Assembly (NCBI GenBank): GCA_963924555.1
Contig: OZ004587.1
Coordinates: 3,410,001-3,474,000, forward strand
Direction: 5' to 3'
From: Crambe crambe
Lineage: Eukaryota; Porifera; Demospongiae; Poecilosclerida; Crambeidae
Length of the DNA: 64,000 nt
Shown: in pieces, positions 1-10,449 of the stretch
Numbering within the stretch: position 1 is the first letter of the stretch
Layout: each line of letters starts with the position of its first letter
Program-made: the position numbers and the translations under genes
Notes under the pieces: model-generated
The model's database searches: none
Told to the model about the DNA's origin: nothing
Seen by the model: the letters and a program-made list of their open reading frames with translations, nothing else

Positions 1-380
1 CTTATTTTAAATTTAATAAGGCACCTGGGTACGAGGCTAGGTTTAACTAACATTTAAATACTGTAAATTGTTAGATAATAATTCATATTTACAATTTTCA
101 TGTTAATTTATTTTCATTGTTACACTTGTAATAGTTATTTTATAGGAGATAATTAAAATTCATTTTTAGTAGGTGAACATGACCATGAAAATAAATCAAC
201 ATCAAAATTTCCCAATCTACAGTAGGATAATCATTCTGTACTTATACCCACAACTTCAGTCTAGCAGCACTTGTAGCATGGGGTAGCTAACAGCTCGAAA
301 TTAATACGATGTGAAATTAAGGGTTGTCCTCGAAATCAAGTGTTCACCATGGAGGCACTGATTTTGTTTTATGTGCACAG
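1..380. other. No gene start seen; presumably intron of an upstream gene
   Basis: AT-rich sequence with no convincing coding stretch. Positions 21-40 carry a diverged copy of the CCTGGGTAC-type arm that forms a hairpin at 656-720. The region ends in an acceptor-like site (TGTGCACAG at 372-380) that opens the exon at 381, so most of it is probably intron. Confidence 0.4.
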
Positions 381-536
381 GTCAAGTTGGGTGACATATT
401 TAAAGATGTGAGTATATCAGACGCAACAGAAACTTCACTATCATTGCTGAAGGATAATACTAGATTAGTTTTGACTTCTGAACTTTTATCACACATTGAT
501 CCAATGCAAATGAAAACATACAGAGTGGCATGGTGA
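381..536 (+). CDS. Terminal exon, possibly C-terminus of a GH38 alpha-mannosidase
   Basis: A 52-codon open frame follows an acceptor at 379-380 and ends in TGA at 534-536. The peptide starts VKLGDIFKDVSISDATETSL and ends DPMQMKTYRVAW. Class II alpha-mannosidases end in a beta-sandwich with a 'V.L.dlF....i....E.sL' stretch and a final 'PMEIRTF' strand; the order and spacing here resemble that, with PMQMKTY as the last strand. The rest of the gene would lie upstream of the window. The similarity is from memory and weak, so the family name is a suggestion; that it is a real last exon is more likely than not. Confidence 0.4.
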   Translation, partial: VKLGDIFKDVSISDATETSLSLLKDNTRLVLTSELLSHIDPMQMKTYRVAW

Positions 537-655
537 CATTTCATATTTTTATCATTGTCAAACACAAATATCATGTGTGTATTAGCCTTTGTATGTAAAC
601 ATGGTTCAAATTTCAATATGGGCACCTGGATTTTAGATTACATGCCATGTATGAA

Positions 656-720
656 AGCCTTGTACCCAGGCCCCGCTTTTTCCACTGCCCTGCAAAGAAG
701 TGGTGCCTGGGTACAAGGCT
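656..720. repeat. Perfect 16-bp inverted repeat (hairpin), MITE-like remnant
   Basis: AGCCTTGTACCCAGGC at 656-671 is the exact reverse complement of 705-720, with a 33-bp spacer. A diverged single arm lies at about 21-40. Two related arms within 700 bp suggest a dispersed element rather than a one-off palindrome. Confidence 0.6.
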
Positions 721-1168
721 GTGTATGAGCTTGCCATTCACCTCTCCCATAGTAAAGTTCCAGTTGTGACTGCATGACTGTGAGATTTGGATTTTGAGGT
801 ACGTACATTCTCATTTTGCAGAATCATGGATACAATACTTCACTTTTTGCTCAGTCCGTACTGTATGAAACTGCACCTTCCATTATGCTTATGATGTCGA
901 TTTTAGTTATTACTATAAAACCCATCAACTTATCACTCCTAACTCAGGAAGACATTAGTAGGGACAGGATAGATGACCAATCTTCATGCATGCTCCTATC
1001 AGAGTTATTGGAATTGGGTTCGGCTATGCAGAGGATTTGCACATAGTGAACCCTAGTACTAGCCCCCAGGCCTATTTTTTTGCAGTCCACAAGTTCTGCA
1101 TGTTTGAACCTCTTCAAAGAAAATATTGAGCATTGGATTTTCTTTATGAAGATGCAATGAATTTACAT

Positions 1169-1921
1169 TTAAAGATAGAGAGTTACACCTTTAGTGTTCA
1201 GAATCTTTTCAATCTGAGCCTCCAGTTTATCATTGGCTCCCAACATACCACGGATGACCTTTCCACTCCATTCAAAATATTCCTGTATCCTCTCTTCTGA
1301 CCATCCCTCGGGGACAGTTTTGGTCAAGTCACGCAGGTTGTATAATTTATCTGCATATGAGATAATCCTTGCCTTGGGACTCTTTCCAGGTGCCTTCTCA
1401 ACCTATAAATTACTTATGATAATTATAATTAAAATTAATGACTGGGTGCTTACCTGCAGCCTTTTTCTTTCCATTTTGGGAAGAGATTTATCATCACTGA
1501 CTTCAGCTACAAGACCCTTGACTTCAGCTCCAAAACTCTGTTCTAATTCCTCAAAAGTAGTGCAAGTATCCTCCACAGTATCATGTAGCACAGCTGCCTG
1601 CATAAATTTTGCATGCTCACTCTCAGAACCATCCACTCTTGGAATCGCCATGCACATCACAGATAGCTAAATGGCTAGTTAATAATAGTACAGCTGGCGT
1701 GCAAGACCAGCACTAAAGCATGTACCCAGATCTCTACAAAAATTTATAATAACCTGAAGTACTGAAACATCAGCTACACCACCTTCTTTCCATATGATGT
1801 ACGCTACCCCAATGGGATGGTTGATATATGGAGTCTTCCCTGGGTCCTTACGACGTTGGTCTTTATGCTTTACCGCTGCAAAATTGACAGCCTCCATCAA
1901 CCGTCCTAGAGGATCATTCAT
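1169..1921 (-). CDS. HDDC3: MESH1 / HDDC3 HD-domain pyrophosphohydrolase
   Basis: Exons (transcript order) 1754-1921, 1454-1597, 1169-1402; all junctions are GT-AG and in frame, giving 181 residues against about 179 in human. This is metazoan SpoT homologue 1, a cytosolic Mn-dependent HD hydrolase that removes the 3'-pyrophosphate of ppGpp and also dephosphorylates NADPH. Visible motifs are the KHKDQRRKD helix with the first metal His, TPYINHPIG, the HD pair in LHDTVEDT, and [11 protein letters not shown] with the last metal Asp; the C-terminus has [13 protein letters not shown]. All four expected metal ligands are present. Start chosen at the Met before [11 protein letters not shown]; the frame is open up to Met at 1969, but a pyrimidine-rich acceptor just upstream suggests a possible 5' exon. 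It is divergent from the PRUNE2-like gene. Confidence 0.92.
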
Positions 1922-2045
1922 ATCACTCTTCCTCACTGACTTTCTGAAAAAACGAAAAAACAAAAACATGGTAAGCGGTCGTCATTGTTATTGTCAATCT
2001 AGCTAGCTAGCTATATCTATATAGCTAGAGGGCGCGTAGCGCATT
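1922..2045. promoter_or_regulatory. Shared bidirectional promoter region, HDDC3 / PRUNE2-like
   Basis: Only about 125 bp separate the two divergent start codons, so both promoters must lie here or overlap the first exons. The centre is an AGCTAGCTAGCTATAT-type AT-rich repeat. No TATA box can be assigned to one side with confidence. Confidence 0.5.
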
Positions 2046-5000
2046 ATGGCTACCAGCTTCTTACAATACCTGGAATCTCTGAAAACAAGTCTGGAAAGCT
2101 TAGTAAGTCCAGCAGCAAAAGAGTATCAGGCAGCTGCATGGTTTTATATATATTACCCTCCCTTACAGGGACAAAATACAGAATTATACTTGACAAGTGG
2201 TAACCAATCATGTGACCTGGATTCTATAGTCAGTGCTCTGGCATATGCCTACTATATTGCTAGAAAAGTGACTCCTTCAACCAGTGAGGCCATACCTATT
2301 AGCCTACCCCTTCTGCAGTGCCGGAGGGAGGATTTGGTATTAAATCAGGAAGTTACCAAGCTGTTTGATATGTTGGGCATTGATGGCTCTGGAATATTAT
2401 TCCTGGATGATGTGACCCCAGCCATTTTATCTGCAGTTGGAAAGCTCTCATTGACACTGGTTGACCATAATGTTCCCACTGGTAAATTCATAATGGTAGA
2501 AACATGTCATCTGGGTGTGTTGTATATTGGTATCGTGGGGGAGTGGACAGCTACAAGAGCTCTTTTAACAGTAGTATTATACACTACTGGCAACTTTTTG
2601 TAATAGCTAGCCTATACACACTAGGATGTTGAGAATAGTATATATGCACTGTTCTCCATCTGTAGGGATGTTGGAGCCCTTTTCATCAAGAGTGACAAAA
2701 GTTATTGATCACCACCAGAAATCTGATAATTCTGTCAGTGACCAGGCTGGAGTTACTGCAACTATGAAGGTGGTAGGTTCTTGTGCTTCTCTAGTCGCAA
2801 CAGAGGTAATGGAGGATGAAATGGAGGAGCCTCTTGCTATTTTACTGCTTTCTGCAATTCTATTGGACACTGGTAACTTGAAGGCAGCTGAAAGAGTCAC
2901 GAATACAGATGAAACTGCTGCAGAAAAATTGAAAAAATTTCTTCCTTCATCATTCAATTGTGATGAACTTTATAATGAATTGTTTAAAAGGCGCTTTGAT
3001 ATATCCAAGTTATCAATTGAGCAAGTTCTTCGAAAGGACTACAAAGAGTGCAAAGTTAACGATCGTTACACCATTGGGTTCAGTTCCATTACTGCACTTC
3101 TCTCTGATTTCTTAACTCTAAAGGATATGAAGCAGAAACTAGTTGAATTTTGTTCCACCCATAAACTGGCTGTATACATCATATCTGGGATATCAATGCC
3201 AGATCCCAATGCCAGCATGGTACGGCAAATTGCTGTATATCAACCAGAGGGTGCTGGTTCTGAATTGTCTCAGTCCATCGCAGGTTTTCTTGAGGCCAAT
3301 AGTGAGTTGAAATGTAAAAGAATGGAAGCAGTTGCTGAATTTGGAGGTGTCGTACTAGAGCAAGGGAACGTGAACATGTCTCGCAAGCACATCATACCTA
3401 TTTTGACCTCATTTATGTCATCAGTGTAAGTCAAGCTAGCATACAGAGGAGTAGCTTGGGTACTTTTTTATGCAGTAGTAGTAGGGAATGAATCATTCAT
3501 GTCACAATAGATATGGTGGATCTTACTAGCACAGCCTGTAAGTGTCCTGGAAAAAGTATGACATCTAGAACTACCTGGTATCTTCACGAAATAGATCTAT
3601 CAATATGCTTGTACTGACTGAGGACAGTATGTATGTCATAGTAATGAGCATACACACACCAAACTTTAGCACTTAATTATAAGAGCACACAAGTGCTTAG
3701 GTGTAGGCCAGCGTTTTTTCTGAGGATCACTTTTACATTTTTGGATATTAATTGATAATTTTTGCAAGCTATGTACTGTGTACAGTGCTTCCAGCTTAGA
3801 GAGTAAACTTCTTTTTTTGATAGCTGTACTATGGGACCAAAAAGGGTTATATTGTCTCGAAACTTGATAAGAGCAAGGTAGGGTTAGTAATCAATAACTC
3901 ACCACAGATATAAGGGGAAGTCTTGAACTGAAAGGTAGTCATTTTATTATTGGCCAAATGAATTCCCCATATGTGAAGTTTCTCTGGGTTGATTTGGATG
4001 GTGTGTTACATTTTAAAAATTACCTTTTATTTTACTCTCTAAGCTGGAAACACTGTACATGTTCCACACTTAACATTCACTATCCTGCTCTTAGGGCCCT
4101 CTTCAAATTGGTATTTGTATCACTACCTGTTGCTTTTGTGCATGTTTGTGTTGTTCATATTATAGTGAATCTGAATACCCAGGAAGCCCACTTTCACCCT
4201 CTGCAGTTGTGATGGAGGAAATCAAGGTGTATTCCACTAATAATTGTCATCATCAAATTTCTATCATTTCTTCATTCCATCAATGCAGGATGTTACTTTA
4301 GCATCAGGTTTAGAAGTGTCATCTGAGCAGCCCTTCCCACTGGAACCCACTGTAACGGTTATAAGCAAGCCTTTAGAAGATCCCTCTTCCTCTTGCATCA
4401 GTACAAGTAGCCAAAGTGAAAAAAGAGCAGGTGTGCAAAGAACTATCCCAGAGTACTTGCCTGCTGAAGAGAGGAAAGATGAGAGATCGCATCGTCTTGT
4501 AAATGTGGGTGGAGAGGAAGTCACCATCAGCATGGATTTGGTCAAACCCTACAAGAAGATAATACAGCATGCAGGTAAAGTATGAACATAGTATGTGGCA
4601 CTGTACATTAGTAAAGGTTTTCAATGATTGTGGACACATTGCAAGAAACAATAAATCATGGATTTTGTTATACAACACTCTCTGATTAGGTTATGTGGGG
4701 GAGACCAGGCAAGCTGTTGTGGTACTATCAGCCTGTTATCTTCCACCTCGAAGTTTACCGAACTACAACCATGTTATTCACCATACCTTCTAGTGAGTCA
4801 ATAATAGTTTGCATCATACAGACTGTCAGTGTATATTACCTACCTTATACAGTTATATCCTCTCTGTTCTGGATGCACTGATTGTAGAGAATTATACGAT
4901 AGTGTATCTTCATAGTGGTGCTCCTCGCAATAGTATGCCATCAATACAAGTTCTTCATCGATTCTATCGAATGATTGACAGAAGGTATCCATTGATTTTT

Positions 5001-5601
5001 TTGCTGATCCTTGGATCCTTAGAATGCAGGTGCATGTATTGCTGCAATTCTGCATGACGATAGTTCTGTCATACAGGATTAGATGCTCATTTTTCAGTTA
5101 GATTATGAATAAAATTCTAGCTTCCATAACCACACCACCATGTAGCTGCTATATGAGACTGCATGCACTCTTTTGATCATATTTAGATTGAGGAAACAGT
5201 TGACTAAGCTTTTCATTGTGCACCCAACATTTTGGGTAAAAACTATACTTCACCTATCAAGGCCATTTATAAGGTAACTGTAAGGTACATACGTAGAATT
5301 ATATAGATCTTGAATACTTGTTACTTTCAGTAAAAAATTTTGGCGGAAAGTTACTTTTATTGCAACTTTGCAAGACTTATCTCAGCATATACAAGTCGAC
5401 CAGGACTATATTTCTGCTCCTGTGCTTGCAGTGGACAAAACAATTGTATCTCAACGACCCTCTAAGCAAAAGTACACCATTCCACTCAACTCTCAAACCA
5501 CTGATACTGAGGGTGTTTCAAGACAAGTTGTCAGAAATAGCAAAAACTCTTCCTCTCAAACTGCAGGGGCCGAGGGAAGTGAGGCCATAGAAGAAAGTTA
5601 G
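2046..5601 (+). CDS. PRUNE2: PRUNE2-like: Prune DHH/DHHA2 phosphoesterase fused to a BCH domain
   Basis: Nine exons: 2046-2102, 2169-2481, 2666-3425, 4166-4226, 4289-4574, 4690-4792, 4853-4984, 5187-5273, 5331-5601; every junction keeps frame, total 689 residues. Residues 1-376 are a Prune exopolyphosphatase/phosphodiesterase: CDLDS (34-38), VDHN (about 117), DHH (138-140), VGSCASL, LLDTGNLK and a C-terminal VSRK-like lobe. After an acidic/Ser-rich linker, residues about 480-640 are a BCH (CRAL-TRIO-like) domain as in BNIP2: DLVKPYKKIIQHAG, VENYTIVYLHSGA, SMPSIQVL, IDRRLRKQLTKLFIVHP, SRPFI. The apparent stop at 3427-3429 lies inside a strong GTAAGT donor at 3426, so the two halves probably form one transcript as in vertebrate PRUNE2, though a short Prune-only product by intron retention is possible. 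Confidence 0.85.
3779..4059. mobile_element. 281-bp MITE-like element with about 29-bp TIRs, in PRUNE2-like intron 3
   Basis: The left end TGTACAGTGCTTCCAGCTTA (from 3779) is mirrored by the right end (4031-4059) as an imperfect reverse complement of about 29 bp with one mismatch. The interior has no coding capacity of note. It accounts for much of the unusually long (740 bp) intron joining the Prune and BCH halves. Confidence 0.65.
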
Positions 5602-5709
5602 GAGTATGCACAATTTTAACCAGTTTGTTATTATTCCTGTTTATTTGTCATACATGTAGTGCATACTATTGCTACAATGATTGAGTTGTCATTGATAATA
5701 ATTTGTGAT

Positions 5710-5715
5710 AATAAA
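5710..5715 (+). terminator. Polyadenylation signal AATAAA of the PRUNE2-like gene
   Basis: AATAAA lies 109 bp after the stop codon at 5601 and is the first canonical hexamer downstream. Confidence 0.5.
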
Positions 5716-7462
5716 CTTTACCGACAACCAGCCGTTTGCTTACGATAATTGGACATTCATTTTTCAAAAGCAATTATAAGAATAGAGTAGAATTTTAATT
5801 AAGATATAGTTGTTTAAGGGTCTTGCAATAGAGGGTACAGTCTTCCAGAGCAGTTTTCAGGACCTGGCTCTGCTGATGTTGTGATACTGTGTGATACAGA
5901 GTATCAAGGTTCAATGGACAGTCCAAATCCAGGCACTACACAATATCACAAAATTAATTGAAGTAGTGATATTGTGATACCCACAATAGCTGAACTTACA
6001 GTATGCAGAAAGGAGTCAGTGGCCACCACAAACTCTCTCATAGATGGAATACTCAACTCATTTTCTATAAGCCTATATACATAAGATGGCTCAAAAAGAC
6101 AGCCTATTCTGTTTGGCTCAGCCCATTCTGCATTGTTGGTTTTGAAACCAACAGTTCAATTAGCTGCAGAATCAGATCCTTAGACAAGAGAAAGTAGCCC
6201 AAGGTAGTCAAAGACATTAATTTCTTCCTTAATTAAGGGTGATGGTACATACTTCAGTGGTAACAAAGAATATAATTACTGCCCATAAATTCCATTTAAT
6301 TTTGCATCTCCCCCAAAATAAATATGAACCAAAAATTTGCATGATCTGTTACCTGAGTGAACAAAATTACAGTAGAAAGTAGGATTTATTCTCACCTTGC
6401 CTAAAATCATATAGCATAGGTGAAGGGATGGTAACAACACCACTAAACTCCAAGTGATGGTGAGAAAATTATTGTTTTTTATTTTTTATTTTGTCAGTTA
6501 TAAAGCTTCATATCTTTGGTAAGAATACTTTCGTGTTTAGATGCATATGTGGTAGTGTGATAGTAAATGAGCCATCAAAAATGCTAGATTTATTAACATG
6601 GAGGTTTCAGATCATGATTTTGTGTCAAATTATTTGTAATGTTATGTCACTCACACTCTGAGAGAGAAGACTATTTTCTCTAGCACACTGATAAGCTGTG
6701 AAATGAATGTAGGTGAAATTCTCAAAGAAATTTTTTCATCTGGAGACTTGAGAGCAACCTTCACACGATACCTGGCATAATTATTATGGCTGATAAATCA
6801 GGGCAAAGAAGTATTGTGATCAGCTGAGCAAAGCATTTGTATCTGATCTTCCTGTACCAGCGAACTCCTGACAATGTATTTTGTTTTTAAAAAAATTTCA
6901 AGATATTGTTTGGATCTAACCCCATTGTACTGCTCTCTAACTGATAGATATAATCTAGCTACAAGTTATTCCCATATATTTGGGCTGGCAAGGTTCTGCT
7001 GGTACCTGCAGAGAAACATGTTCCAACCTTCAATTGCTCATGAAATTTAATTCAACCAGAAAAGGGATATCTTCAGTACTCAACATACTAAATAGACCGC
7101 TCTTTCTTACACTCGGAAGTAGACTAGAGTTCTTGATATCAAAAAAGTACCACATAATGAAATGGGCGTGGCATCACACAAGGGATGAGATGAGCTTAAT
7201 ACAATAATGGATGCACATTATTGGAATATCGCCGTGTAGGGTATAGATAGAAGCTGGCTAAAATGCAGCTATCATAACTTGAAAACATCTAAACTCATTA
7301 GATCACAACCTACTTGTATTTGCCATCTCGAAGATAAGGTATGTAACACACCACTGACTGACACACAAACTACGGTAACCATCTCACGTATGCGCAGAAG
7401 GGGTTTAATATGTACCACCCAATGCATTACACGTCTTTGCTTGCTCATGTCTATCATGAAAC
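5716..7462. other. Intergenic, no supported gene
   Basis: AT-rich sequence between the 3' ends of the convergent PRUNE2-like and SWT1 genes. Open frames of 60-75 codons occur, but none shows family motifs or plausible splice context. GTGATATTGTGATAC-like short repeats lie near 5880-5985. Confidence 0.5.
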
Positions 7463-10313
7463 TTACACAAAAAACTTTGCTGTTTGAAGCACTAAGTTAA
7501 GTACCCATGGTAATTTTTCACTGGACTGTGCAGGCACCTTCTTAGCCAATTCTTTGAGATCTTCTTCACAAGATATTACAGCTTTAGGAGATGGGACAAG
7601 AATACTAGGTTTGGGTGCAGGCATAACAGTAGGGTTCTGCAGTAAATATACAAATAATGTAACACTAAAAGGATTGAACGATTATCAAACATTAACACTA
7701 CAGAGTGAATCTCTCAATGTGGACACTATTGAAAGTAACATGACATAAAGCATCCATTATTAATCCAGGGAATCCACATTGAGGGATTCTGCCACACTGC
7801 AGCAACTTGAGATAAATGAAGCATACTATAACTTTCATCTGAGGCGCTCTGAAGATCTGGCCACTTTTAATATCCTTTATGCAAACCGAGACATTATCCA
7901 GATATGAGAGAGAGCACTGTACTATTCCATCATAACTGGATATATAAGATATATTATATTACGTACATCCAAATAATAATAAGGATCACTGACCTGTCAT
8001 ACTCAGAGAAGGCACTAAGTAACATTTTACTATAATGCACAAAGCTTTCAACACACTTCCATGGAATAAATACACCTAAAAGATTATTACAAATGAAATA
8101 GCTACAGTACATGGTCTATATACTATATATACGTGGTCGAGAATTAGCATGAGATACCAGCTTGTCCAAACAACTTCGCTTCAAGGATCTGGGAACTACT
8201 AAACCAAATACAGCAACCCAATGCCTATAGAATTATTTTTGAATAGCGAGCATAGTTATGTATCACAGAACCAATCTATGACTTACCTATCAATGACACC
8301 AATAACATTAGCAAATGTCCAAGGAGGTTTAACTGCAACCACTCTAACCCATAGATTATCAAATGCTTCTTTCATTTCTTTTTGTATAATAGAAGACAGG
8401 GCTATGGATATAATATTCTCACACTCGTATAAAAGGTTTTCAACCTATGAAAATACATACATAGTGAGTAATAAAATACTGACTGCAGAGTTTGATAGTC
8501 CAATAGTAGAGTATACAAATTATCAGTGACTGTCACTTTACTTGCTTACATAACTTACACAAGACATCTGGACTTTCTTAGAGGATCCTAGAAAATAAGG
8601 AACATATAACCAAACAATATCCTTATGTTCAGTATACACTGCATGAATGTGAGGTAATCCACCAGTCTAAAGCTTTTGCCATACATGGGTCTCCCCTAGT
8701 AGAACAACTAGAATCACTGAAGCAAATGATTAAGGTGGGGCCATCAGTCTAACAACTATAAACGCACAACAACAAAAATGAGGGCAAGGCTTTCATGATA
8801 CCAGCAGAGCAGAAGTGTATCATGTGTCCTACCTGATGTGACTGGTCCTTGTGGAAGTTTAGTGTGCTGATTATAACGCCAAATCACAGGAAGCTCAGAA
8901 AGAAGAGTCTAAAAATGAGAACATGTTATTTTGATACATATCTATGGCCCTGCCAACCTTTTCATTTAATGATCTCACTCCTGCACCCATAGCAGCAACA
9001 CAGATATCAATCATGTTATGGAACAAAATAACAAGTCCACCATGAGACTTGACCTTCGATTGGTAATCCACACAACACTGAATGATATGATCTTCAGAGC
9101 ACGAGGTATTATTGAAATGTACGTTAGTAGCCTACATGAAAAGGTAACTAAGTCATACTATATTCTTGCATTTTCTCATGCACTTGACACAACAATCTCA
9201 AAAAGCTGCTTGTTTTAAACCAATTACCCTCATAGGCCTGTGGAGATGCTATGTACTTTTCTATAATAAATACTTACTAGTAAAACATCCAATTAGTACT
9301 ATAATAGTTAGGAAACTTGTGATCAAATATAAACCACAAGTCTCACCTACTTCCTGACCTGACAACCTAATTCCACCACTAGAACCCTATTATTTATGTC
9401 ACCTCTTTATAGGTCTGAAAAAGCATCCGAGGGTGATTGATAGAATCATGCAAGAAATTGACAGCTCTGGTTGCTTCTTTGGAAACCTTTTCATCTGAGA
9501 TAAACATGTCTAACTCTTGCAAAACAGCCCAAGGAAAAAGAAGTACATGATGGTCCACTTCCTGAATGGGACCACTTTTGAGCTCTTTGATCATCTGTAG
9601 GTGACTCAACAAAACACTGGTCTCCACAACTATATACAGTGGATGCTGTATAAATAGAAACATGCGGATATTTCAGAGTACAAATTAACAAAATCACTGA
9701 CTTGATACTGAGCAGGAAGGATTTGAAAAGTAGGAAGGTGATCCAGAACTGGAGTTAGTTCAAAATTTGTATTGCGAAGTGCTGATACTCTTGAGTTCAC
9801 CATCAGCTGCAACTCTTCATTAAATTCAGAAGCCACACTACTAACTTCAGTGATAGTTCCTTGATGATCCACTTCTTCAGTACCTACAAAAATCGATGCT
9901 GAAGCATCAAAAATATACTAATGGAGCAAATCCCATACATGTCAGTGAGATTTCATCCTCCTTCTCTGATCTAGTGACTGGCAAGCTAACAGAGAGCTGG
10001 CAACTAGCCTTTGAAGCTGAAGCCCGGTCATTTGAGGGAGTCTGGTCATTTAAAGACTTCTCTGATGAATTGGATATTATAGCAGAAGATGCTTCACCAG
10101 TATGACAGTCATCACCTTCAGACTAAAAAAAATAAGCACTAGATTCTGTGCAGACCAAAAATTGATGTTACTTCGTTAGATATCATGCGAACTATCGTAG
10201 CTTCTCACAGGTTGTTTCCACGAACTTATCTTTGTCGTTACATTGAAGAAGTAGAACTTGCCGGGTTTTGACCTGGATTCGCATCTTCTCCATTCTGATT
10301 TAATCCCAGACAT
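7463..10313 (-). CDS. SWT1: SWT1-like protein: WW, PIN endoribonuclease-fold and C-terminal helical domain
   Basis: Secure exons in transcript order: 10209-10313, 9939-10122, 9702-9883, 9403-9645, 8958-9131, 8833-8908, 8559-8587, 8287-8444, 8158-8224, all GT-AG and in frame. Probable further exons lie near 7990-8070, 7760-7848 and 7463-7636, but their joining is unresolved. SWT1 is a nuclear endoribonuclease in mRNA quality control at the nuclear pore in yeast. Residues 8-35 form a WW domain (W8, YFFN, W32, P35). The PIN fold follows from residue 158: PLYIVVETSVLLSHL, LLFPWAVLQELD, SEDHIIQCC, LVILFHNMIDI, VRSLNEK. Later exons give the C-terminal helical part (EMKEAFDNLW, KPPW, RHWVAVFGLVV). 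Two PIN acidic positions are replaced. An alternative Met lies at 10337. Divergent from TAPT1. Confidence 0.8.
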
Positions 10314-10449
10314 CTTCTTTAGATCAACTGGCAGCATTTATCAACAAAATAACTCGCAGCTGCATTTTGCGCCATGTGGATATGCGCGCGCTAAATCTAA
10401 TGTCGCTCGCGCGACGTCGAAACTTTTACTATAGTAGGATCCAGGACTA
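10314..10449. promoter_or_regulatory. Bidirectional promoter region, SWT1 / TAPT1
   Basis: 136 bp between divergent start codons, with a locally GC/CpG-rich core around 10380-10420 (GCGCGCGC, GTCGCTCGCGCGACGTCG) that stands out from the AT-rich surroundings. This fits a compact shared promoter without a TATA box. Confidence 0.5.

Noticed and set aside
3427..3429. Stop codon ending a stand-alone Prune gene
   Set aside because: It lies within a consensus splice donor, and splicing at 3425 gives a continuous frame into a BCH domain; kept only as a possible alternative 3' end.
4244..4585. Independent small gene starting MSSSNFYHFF
   Set aside because: Only the part after the acceptor at 4288 matches the downstream exons; the upstream codons are intron.
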